A stretch of 64,000 nucleotides of DNA, from contig KQ964257.1 in assembly GCA_001566295.1 (NCBI GenBank), positions 248,001 through 312,000 on the forward strand, in the 5' to 3' direction. The notes beneath the pieces were generated by a model, which saw only the letters and a program-made list of their open reading frames with translations, had not been told where the DNA came from and searched no databases. The position numbers and the translations under genes were made by a program. The stretch comes from Microdochium bolleyi (Eukaryota > Ascomycota > Sordariomycetes > Xylariales > Microdochiaceae). Shown one piece after another: positions 44,053 to 52,297 of the stretch (its first letter is position 1; the number at the start of each line of letters is the position of its first letter).

Positions 44053-45473
44053 ATGACAGATATGGCTACAAAACCCACAATCGCGATCGTCGGAAGTGGC
44101 TGGGCTGGCTTCACGCTGGCCCACGCGCTGTCGGTGACGAAGTATCACGTGGTTGTCATCTCGCCAGTCCGGACCGTCCAGTATACACCTCTGCTCGCTA
44201 GTGCCGCCGCTGGCATGTTCGACTTCAGGTAGGCGATCGTTGCCCTCTGGGAGTTCATAAATGTTGGCAGCTCCGAGCTACAGTGATGAGGGAGACCTTG
44301 TGTTGATCCATCGTGCCCAGGCTCGCCGAGGAACCAGTCCGCCGCATCAACCGGCTCCCGGACCTCGAGTTTTTCAAGGCGACCGTCGAAGATGTCGACT
44401 TCGCGGCCAAGACACTGCAGTGCAGACCGGCCGTGTCCAACATTGCCGACCAGCACCTAGCGGACTCGCACTCCTTTTCAGTCCGCTACGACAAGCTCGT
44501 CCTGACGCCCGGCTGCTCAGTGCAGACGTTTGGCACCCCGGGCGCCGTTGAGCATGCGCATTTCTTGCGGACTACGGATGACGCGCGCCAGATCCAGCAG
44601 CGCCTGCTCGAGATGCTCGACGCCGCGTCGACGCCTGGCCTCACGCGGACCCAGCAGCGCGACATGCTGCGTATCCTGGTCGTAGGCGGCGGGGCAATCG
44701 GGATCGAGGCGACGGCTGAGCTGTCGGATCTGTGGCAGCATCACATGCGACACCTATACGCGCACCTAGACGTCCGCGATGACGACGACAAGGGCGAGCT
44801 TCTCAGCCTAGAGATCCACGATGTCGCGCCGACGATCCTGGGCACGTTTGACGACCGGCTGGCGGGCTATGCGCGCAAGAAGCTGGAGGACCGTGGAATC
44901 GAGATCAAGACGAGCAGCCACATCGAAAAGGTCGGCGAGGGAGCCATCTGGACAAAGGAGAGCGGGCGGATCGGGTACGGGATGCTCATCTGGGCGACGG
45001 GCAACGGGGTGAACCCGCTGGTCGAGAAGCTGGACGGGGTCCGGAAGGACGGGAAACTGCAGAGGATCGTGACGGACCGGCGGCTGCGGGTGCGGGCAGC
45101 CGACACAGAGGAGGTCATGCCGGACGTTTATGCACTGGGCGACTGTGCCGACATTGAGGGCGCCTCGATGCCCACGCTGGCCGAGGTCGCGGTGCAGAAG
45201 GCCGAGTACCTTGCCCGCCAGCTCAACCAGGCTTCACTGGACGGGGGTGCCAGCGGACCGTTCGAGTATAAGCAGCGGCCCAACCTCGCGTACCTGGGCC
45301 AGCACGATGGCGTCATGGGCGGCCAGGAGGAGTGGACGGGCCACTCGGCGTGGCTGGCGTGGCGGAGTGGCAGCATCTACCACTGGCCGCGCAGCTGGAG
45401 GCGGACGCTGATGATTGGCATCAGCTGGGTGTTCAACGCCGTGGGCGGCAGGGACATTGCCCGCAGGTGGTAG
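44053..45473 (+). CDS. Type II NADH dehydrogenase (NDH-2)-like FAD oxidoreductase
   Basis: Two exons, 44053-44228 and 44321-45473, give 442 residues. The FAD-binding Rossmann motif is GSGWAG (14-19) with VVVISPVRTVQYTPLLA, the NDH-2 signature; a second GGGAIG (181-186) fits NAD(P)H binding. VYALGDCAD is the second FAD contact, and YLGQHDGVM with WLAWRSGSIYHWPRSWRR matches the C-terminal membrane-contact region of alternative NADH dehydrogenases. No typical mitochondrial presequence precedes the first Rossmann strand; the open frame extends upstream to 43945 with 36 residues, including a Phe/Thr-rich stretch, but Met at 44053 fits better. It could be cytosolic-side, or use internal targeting. 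The reaction is NADH or NADPH oxidation with quinone reduction in its family; the acceptor here is inferred. Confidence 0.88.
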
Positions 45474-46168
45474 GTAGTAGGGTTTCCGTGGAATCATCAC
45501 AGACAGAGTATCCCACCTATACAATCTGCTTGAAGTACCTTACTGTACCTTGTTGTAAGTACGCGTATTCAGGGTCAGCCCCGGAGGGTTCGATCCGGAG
45601 AGTGTGGGGTAGCGCGGAGGCGGCTCTCCGGTGCTTCCCGGCCGGAGCGGGTGATTGGCTCCCCGCACCAGCGAACGTGCCGCCCGGGGCGTTTCGTCCA
45701 GGCGAGAACATAACAACACGTACACCACACATCACCATTCCCGTCGGAGTCCCCAGGTGTCAGCCCCGTTGACGAGTTCAGTGATGTGACCCCTGGTTAT
45801 ACATTCAAGTGACAAGTCTGACGACATTGCCCAGACCAATTGCCTTTCCGGCATTTGCAAGTCAGAATTGCCCAATAAGAACACCAGGATTTCCGCGCGG
45901 AGCCCGTCACTTGCACGTCAATATGAGGCCGACCCCTTGCAACGACCCCTTCACCTGTCATGACACCCCATGACGTTGCAAACCCGAACTGCGTGATTGG
46001 CTTGCTTCTCAGCTGGTCCGGAGCAGAAGGCCCCAAAGCCTAAATGATTTGAATATGACATGGACTTTGAGCGAACCTCTAGCAGGAGGAACGGTAGATA
46101 CCACAACGCCTATATAGCAGCAAGAACAAGCATTGCCATCAACGGTGGTTCGCATCTCTACAACAACA
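45474..46168. other. Intergenic region with GC-rich CCGG block and TATA box
   Basis: The 45575-45700 segment is unusually rich in CCGGAG and GGAG words, some in inverted orientation. TATATA at 46111-46116 lies 53-58 bases before the hemerythrin-like ATG. No tRNA cloverleaf fits around GGTTCGATCC at 45587-45596. Confidence 0.45.
46111..46116 (+). promoter_or_regulatory. TATA box of the hemerythrin-like gene
   Basis: TATATA in CCTATATAGC lies 58 bases upstream of the ATG at 46169. The context resembles the TATA of the P450 at 37358. Confidence 0.5.
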
Positions 46169-46973
46169 ATGTCTTTCTTCGCCCGTACAACCACAAGCCT
46201 GTTCCGACCCAGCCCGCTCCTAGCAAGAATCCCAGCAGTCACGACAGTAACGACAACAGCACCCCGGTACTTCACCGCCTCCGCCGCCATGGCCGTCAAG
46301 ATCAGCGATGCCATTGCGCACGACCACAAGGAGCTCCGCGAGGCGCACCGCCGCATAATCGAGGCTAAGACGCACAGAGGCTAAGACGCACGACGAGAAG
46401 GTGCGCTGGCGCAACCAATTCACGTGGGAGCTCGCCCGGCACTCGATCGCCGAGGAGCTCGTTGTGTACCCAGCGTTCGAGCAGCACCTCAGCAACGGGA
46501 AGACTATGGCTGACCACGACCGGTCTGAGCACCTCACGGTATGTAAATTGTTTCTAACGAGCCTTGTTCCAGTAGAGCAACATTGGAGGCTATCAATGCG
46601 AGGGGATGACTAACAACAATTGAAAACTCAGGTCAAGCAGGAGCTCGTCAAGTTCCAGGACCTCGACCCGAAAGACCCGACCTTCTCGACGACACTCGAG
46701 TCGCTCTGGGCCAACCTGGACAAGCACATGGCCGAGGAGGAGAAGGACGACATGCCGGCCCTCGAGAAGGCCCTGGAGGAGGCCGACTCGGACAAGCTCG
46801 TGCGCAGCTTCAACCGCACCAAGAAGTTCGTGCCCACGCACAGCCACCCCGGCGCGCCCGACAAGCCGCCCTTCGAGACCGCGGCCGGCCTGCTCGCGGC
46901 CCCTATCGACCACATCAAGGACCTGTTCCGCAAGTTCCCCGAGGAGGCCAAGACGGGCGAGCTGCCGCCGTAG
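46169..46973 (+). CDS. Mitochondrial-type hemerythrin-like (HHE) protein, reading frame interrupted by tandem duplication
   Basis: The start MSFFARTTTSLFRPSPLLAR is an Arg/Ser/Thr-rich mitochondrial-type presequence; the mature part begins near MAVKISDAIAHDHKEL. HDHKELREAHRRI and later HSIAEELVVYPAFEQH and HMAEEEKDD fit the HHE cation-binding (hemerythrin) pattern. A 16-bp tandem duplication at 46361-46391 shifts the frame and gives a stop (TAA at 46382) 72 codons after the start. The frame resumes at about 46392 in phase with the rest of the domain and, after a GTATGT-AG intron at 46539-46631, runs to 46973. Without the extra 16 bases the whole protein is one frame. So it is either a recent loss-of-function allele or an assembly error. 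A start further in would still lose the first HHE helix. Confidence 0.72.
46361..46391 (+). repeat. 16-bp tandem duplication causing frameshift
   Basis: The unit GAGGCTAAGACGCACA occurs at 46361-46376 and is repeated (last base missing) at 46377-46391. The net extra length is 16 bases, not a multiple of three, so the hemerythrin-like gene shifts frame here. Confidence 0.93.
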
Positions 46974-47757
46974 GGTAACCAAGTAGGATTAGGGGGCTTT
47001 CGTGGATCTCATCTGACTTTGGGCCAATGGTTGGATCAAGTCGAGATTGGCGGGGTGAAACATCGCACTGTTCTTGTAAGGTTTTTGTTACGATTAGTGT
47101 GATCTTAACGGTTTCCTGCTGCGAGCTTTACACCGAGATAGTGGAGTAGGTAGCTTTGGCTAGATTGCTACCGTAAGAGACTCTCTGTCTATCCATACAC
47201 GACTTGTATATCGAGAAACCCTGACTCATTAAGCCATCAGGACTCGGAGGTTTAGAGGCTCTGAGCCTCTAAACCTCTGGCTCTGCCCTCCGTACCTCTG
47301 AATCTCTAAGACTCCTAACCTAATAAATTCTCGATCTTTGAACCACTGAACCTTTGGCTTCGGCCATATGAGCATCTCAGTCTTGGGACGCAATCCAACG
47401 TCCAGGCAGGGTATTTCGCATCCTTCTTCACTAGCCAGGAATAGTCTTCACGGGGGCATGCTTAGTCCATGGTGATAGCTTGAACAGGAAAGCAAGGCGC
47501 CGAAGCTGCCTGTCGTGGCATCATGGAACCAGCTGTGGGGGGATATCGCAATTGAAGTCATGTATCGATTGTTAAACAGCCGCGGTCCTCGGTCTTTAAG
47601 CATCACATCAAGTTCAAAACGGCAGAAGCGACTCGTTTCAGAGCCGCATAATTGCATCAAAATTTCTCCATGTACAATTGTAGCCGCTTTGGGTATATTT
47701 CTATGTTCATCTAGATCAACTCGTTATAAGTAGAAGTCACTGCCTGGGTAGGGCGGA
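46974..47757. other. Intergenic region with palindrome
   Basis: This lies between the convergent hemerythrin-like (+) and tyrosinase (-) genes. It holds the palindrome at 47247-47277 and a run of CCTCT-type words from about 47265 to 47330. No gene is supported. Confidence 0.6.
47247..47277. repeat. 31-nt near-perfect palindrome (15-bp arms)
   Basis: Two 15-base arms (GGAGGTTTAGAGGCT plus C, mirrored) flank a single central base at 47262. Every arm base pairs; the core is GGTTTAGAGGCTC / GAGCCTCTAAACC. It would form a stable hairpin in either strand. It is about 280 bases past the hemerythrin-like stop and may act as a transcript-end structure; there is no T-tract of a bacterial terminator. 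Confidence 0.85.
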
Positions 47758-48995
47758 TTACGGGGCCTGCATCTTCGAGTAAGTGTAGCACAACGGGCCG
47801 GCCTGGGTGTCCATGTAGTCGCGGACGAGCGGGTAGGGCTCCTGGAGCTCGCGGCTGGGCATCACGTCGCCAATGTCGGCGCGGACAACGTTGTCGCGGT
47901 CGTTGAAGCCCTGGTAGTCAGCCAGGCGGGTGGCGTTGCGGCCCTGCCACTGTGATTGAGGAGAACGTCAGTATCAGTACTAAGCGGAATCATGGGAGAC
48001 TTTGTCCGGCAGGTGGTGGTGGAATAGGGAGGAGTGGACGAGAAAACTCGAAAGCGCCCAAAAGTTGCTCAAATTTCATGGGGACGACGCGAGATTATGC
48101 ACTTACCCTAGCCCATACTCTATCCACCTGAGCGTGGTGCAAAAAGAACAAAGGTCTCGACTCTTTGTTAGCTGATTATTCATTCACGGAGGTAATCCTT
48201 ATAGAGTACATACTCGTTCGGCGAAGTCGCGGGGCCCATGTCGCCAAAGATGATGCTGTGAATTTGGGCGTGGGGCAGGCCCTCGAGCATCTCGGACATG
48301 CGGAAGTAGGTGTCAAACTTGTGGATCGTCTTCATGACGGTGGTGCTGTACGCGGCGGCCTGCATGTCGCCAATGTGCGTGTTGCCGTTCTCGTCCTTGC
48401 CCGTGGCGTCGTTGAACTCGCGGGTGAAGCAGTGCTTGCGGTCACCGGCCGTGTTGACGTCGGGCCAGCCCATGCCGATGGTGAGGTTGGTGTTGGCAAA
48501 GGGCCCGTCGACGACGCAGCGGCCGAAGCCGGGGACGGTGCTATTTGTGAGCACGCCGTTGCCTCCGAAGCCGGTCTCGGCGTCCCAGATGGGCGAGGTG
48601 GGCATGGTGCCCGTGTCGGACTCGATGGACCAGTCCCAGTACGGCTGGACGCCCTTGAAGCCGCACTCGTCGCGGAGCAGGTTCTCGTGCAGCTGCACGA
48701 ACCAGCGGTGCCAGGGCAGGAAGTTAGCTACGAAGTGGATGTCGAGGTTGAGCGCCCAGTGCGTGTAGACGAGGTCGTCCATGCGCGTCGTGACGGCGTT
48801 GATGTGCGAGTAATGCTTGCTGGGCAGGTTGCGCACGCACACCGCGGCGCGGAGATACTCGGCCTTCTCTGCGCCTGTGAGCTCTCGCCATTCCTTGCGG
48901 ACGACGGGATTCGTGCAGGTGGTCTGGCGAGGCAGGACACTGGCGGCAGAGGTGGCCGCAAGGGCGAAGAACGCCAGGAGCGAGTGTGAAAGCAT
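47758..48995 (-). CDS. Secreted short tyrosinase / catechol oxidase
   Basis: Three exons, 48995-48214, 48155-48107 and 47949-47758, give 340 residues. A signal peptide (MLSHSLLAFFALAATSAAS) is followed by the common central domain. The CuA ligands fit His79, His87 and His96 (spacing H-x7-H-x8-H; NFLPWHRWF), and the CuB ligands His242 and His246 (PHAQIH) plus one of His267/His268 in the HHAQVDRVW motif encoded by the 49-bp exon 2. This longer CuA spacing is that of the short fungal tyrosinases / catechol oxidases such as the Aspergillus oryzae AoCO4 type. SPNEP replaces the usual SPNDP before the CuB motif. It should oxidise phenols to quinones outside the cell. The frame of the first exon runs on to 48180 if the intron is retained, but it then lacks CuB. 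Confidence 0.92.
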
Positions 48996-50999
48996 GGCTG
49001 TTTGCTCGAGTTGTGTTCTTAGCGAGTGTGGTGTTTTTTAGAACGAATGTACAGTCGGTCGGTCGATCGAGCAGGCCGTAGAGAGAGAATGACTCTGAAT
49101 AACTGCAGTGCAGCAGGAACGATGGGTTTTTATTCCACGATGACGGGACACGATCACAAGCTCCATGTCAACTACATACGCAGTGCGAGTGCCGTCATGC
49201 TTGTCCCCACGCGTGCTTCCATGCAAATAATTCCTTGTCAGGGCCTGGCCAGGGGTATAGACAGGGTTCCGGGTGGATTTGTTGGTGAATACGATGCAGG
49301 AAGTGGAGTGCAGACCTCGTTGCATGAAGCACCAGGGGCAGGGGTCTCCGGCAGACGAGAAGCACGATCCCATTGTTCATGTAACCATCCCATCTATCCT
49401 CGGACAATGCTTGAAGCTTTTTCTCCCTCGAGCTCAGCGGACATGGTCAACTTTGCACAGAAAAGACCGAATATTGGGCAATGGTCCGTAGTACTACATA
49501 CATGACCTTTGTGCTTGCTCCGAATATCTGCTCCGAACATTTGCTCTGAGCACAAGCGAGAACAACCACGGGTGCTTGCGGACTCCACAGTCAAACCGTT
49601 GATCTTTACCACAAAGGTGGTAGGAAGGACTGCAAGAGACACCAGTCCAGGCAAGGGAACGACACGAGCGCTCAGATCCCCCTCTTAGCTCTTCTGCGTA
49701 GCCAGACTCAGCGGAGGTGAATACTAGAGATCGACAGGCATCACGGCCCATGCATCTAGGTATGCATCTCCTGATCGTTCTCTCCTCTCTCCCTAGGTGT
49801 GAGAGTGTCCCAACCAGGACGATCGTCCGCATGCGGGAGCGCCGCTGTGCTGTTGGAGAAATGCATTGCTCGGCAATCGCCGCGAACTGCCGGGACGCCA
49901 ACAGCGGGAACGGCTAAAGGCTCCTCGTATTCCAAGGATCTGTGCGAACTGTGGGGGACTTCCTGACCCCTGACTAGAGCCAGCAACAACTTCTTGGGGT
50001 CCTGTGATGCAAGTGGCTTGTGCTAGCTCATGGCCAAGGAACTCGGCTCAACACGGCGGGCACGGTCTGCGTTCATGCCGGCTGGGACGAAAATAGACAG
50101 AGATGCTCTAATGTCAACTTCAGCACAGGGTAGATGCCCCAACACAATCCTCGTGTATTCCGACGCCTATGCTTGTTCGGCGCTCGGCCTGTCAACCGTC
50201 GGTCAAAACGCAGCAACAGGCCCGGTCACGCCAAGAAGTCATCTTGAAAATGGCCCAAGCCTAGGGCAAATAGCTTGCCGTCCAAATTTATCTGTGCCAT
50301 TTGCGACACCATGACAATGCCAACCATCCACGTTGTCGGCAGGGTCCAAATAAGCAATGTCCAAATTGTGGCCAAGCAGGTAGCGGAATGAGAGAGGGAA
50401 AAGACCGCATCATGTCACCAACGTGAGAATCTATTGACTACAATCTGGCATTCGCGATTGAACCATCTGCTAACAGTCGCGTGGTATGCAAAAAGTATCT
50501 CAACTACCCCGAGGCAAATACTCAGAGTTCCAGGCAAAGTGAAAAGTCTATATATCTGCTAATTAGGCAAGATACATTGTTCCAATTGTGACAATCAAAG
50601 CGCAGAGTCAATGTCAAGTGCCACTGTGCGGCTAGTATCAATTTGTCATAACAACCTGGTATTTATTGACGTTGTATAAGCGGTACGTTGCATCTTGGAA
50701 GAGAAGCTCTGCACTTTCTTCTGCTTATTTCAGCATCTACTTTGTCATGACCAATGTTGTGGTCTGAAGACTTGCTTCTAAACGGCTCATTGACAGTGGT
50801 GCAGATGCCTCAGTGATCCATCGCAAAGTAGCCTTCGGCCACTGTGCTGTTTATCGCCCAGTAAACTCCCACATAGCTGTTGAAAACGTCTGGTACATAT
50901 TCCAGGACAATTAAGGCTGCGACGAAGTAATAGTGCTATGCTAGTTTTCGGGCAAGGATCGATTCTTGGCTGATGCTCAGTTCTCTATCACTCATCAGT
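48996..50999. other. Intergenic region (2 kb)
   Basis: This holds the tyrosinase promoter (an AATAAAAA tract on the minus strand near 49126-49138) and 3' flank of the Ras-like gene. From about 50330 it becomes AT-richer. Small frames (49494-49901 minus, 50030-50314 plus) have no domain or splice support. Confidence 0.55.
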
Positions 51000-51882
51000 T
51001 CAGTCTCTCCCAAAGATCCTCCGAACCCACTCCCCGTTCTTAAGACCGTCATGACCAATTTGCGCGTCCTGCTGTATCGCAGCCTCTTTTGTCGAAGGCT
51101 CGGAGCCCCCCGTCACTCCTGCCGTCACTCTCCTGGGGCTGACAGCCAGGCGGGCCCTAGCGGCTATGATATTGCCTGCGACGTCCTCCAGAAGCCTCGC
51201 CGTCTGTTCCATCTCGCCTGCCGGGAGCATAAGCAGTTGACACCCTAATGATTCTGCGAGACGTTGTGCTTCTTCCTGTGACATCTGATGCCGCTCCTGC
51301 CGCTGTGCGGGATACTCCTGCTTTGGGGTCAAAGCTAGTAGAATCTTCCTTAGCCCAGAATTCCTGGTATCCGCCCTGTGCAGAACCGTATTATCGATCC
51401 CTGTGAGACTTTGAAAGCCCAAGGGATCACTGAGCGAGACGGTCAGGACCAGCGCATCTGTGCTCTCCAATTGCGCGTCGAAAGTCCCATCGCTGGCAGC
51501 GGAGCCGAAGAGATCTTCCACGATCATCGGTTCCGAGAACAACAGCGTGACAGCGACTTGTCTGGGCGCACCGCCTACACCGTCACCCACTGCAGTCCCC
51601 ACAAGACATTGCCGAGAGTATGGAAACTCGGGGTCGACGCCGTGACCGGGGGCAGCCTCGTGTTTCGACAGGCCAAAATATTCCCCAATAGCCTAAAGTA
51701 TATGTCGTTAGCATGGTATGCCCATCTCTCGTATGAGTCTCGATCCGTGTTCTCACCTCTCTGCCGAGCCCGGCGGCTCCGCCATTGCCGGTCGCGTGCG
51801 TGGACATGCCACACAGCAGGACCCGAATCGTGTGCTGTGTCTGTGCCGGGCATGTCGACCCCTGCTTTCGGAGGTCAGTCAT
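51000..51882 (-). CDS. Degenerate Ras-like small-GTPase-fold protein
   Basis: Two exons, 51882-51757 and 51692-51000, give 272 residues; the 64-nt intron has a GTGAGA donor and a GCTAAC branch point. Segments align with the Ras fold: HTIRVLLCGMSTH (strand beta1 and P-loop position), VDPEFPYSRQCLV (switch I/beta2), DALVLTVSLSDPLGFQSLTG (beta4 and following helix), and AQRLAESLGCQLLML (helix 4, beta6). The P-loop lacks the GxxxxGK[S/T] lysine, the NKxD motif is replaced by LTPKQEY, and DxxG is absent. It therefore probably cannot bind GTP normally. I do not recognise a named subfamily. The C-terminal 50 residues are polar and lack a CAAX box. Confidence 0.7.
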
Positions 51883-52297
51883 GGTGGCTTTTGGATCGTA
51901 TACAGCATGCAACCAGCCAAAAAGCCTGCGGCTCGGAATGTGGCAGGCAGGCAGGTAGACGAGGGAGACAGGGCAAGCAGGTTGGTTGGGCATCAGCTGC
52001 TTGCCGCGGCCCATATAAATGATGTCGGCACGCGTGCGCGTGGTGGCTGGAGAATCAACGAATCGCGTACAATGTCGGGAGGCGGCGGACGGCAATGCAC
52101 CGGGAAGCGTTCCGCGGGTGGGGTCGCCCGGCATTTCGGATGATCGCCGGCAGACGTCCGCCTCAGGTGAGCAGGGGAGGATATGCATGCGGTGTGTGAC
52201 TGGCTGTGTGTTCTCATTCAGATCTCTGCTAGATTGGTGCTAGGTACTCCGCTGACCTGTCTAGGTGTCCACTGGCCATCTCCCCATGTTGGTCCCC
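51883..52297. other. Intergenic region
   Basis: This is the promoter of the Ras-like gene and the 3' flank of Elg1. Nothing else is supported; the overlapping frame 51583-52188 joins the true exon 51882-51757 to non-coding sequence. Confidence 0.6.

Noticed and set aside
33265..45473. Complete secondary-metabolite cluster
   Set aside because: No core synthase, no dedicated regulator inside the block and no conserved-synteny evidence available from the sequence alone.
45575..45610. GGTTCGATCC resembling a T-loop
   Set aside because: The five-base stems around the loop do not pair and no D- or anticodon arm is present.
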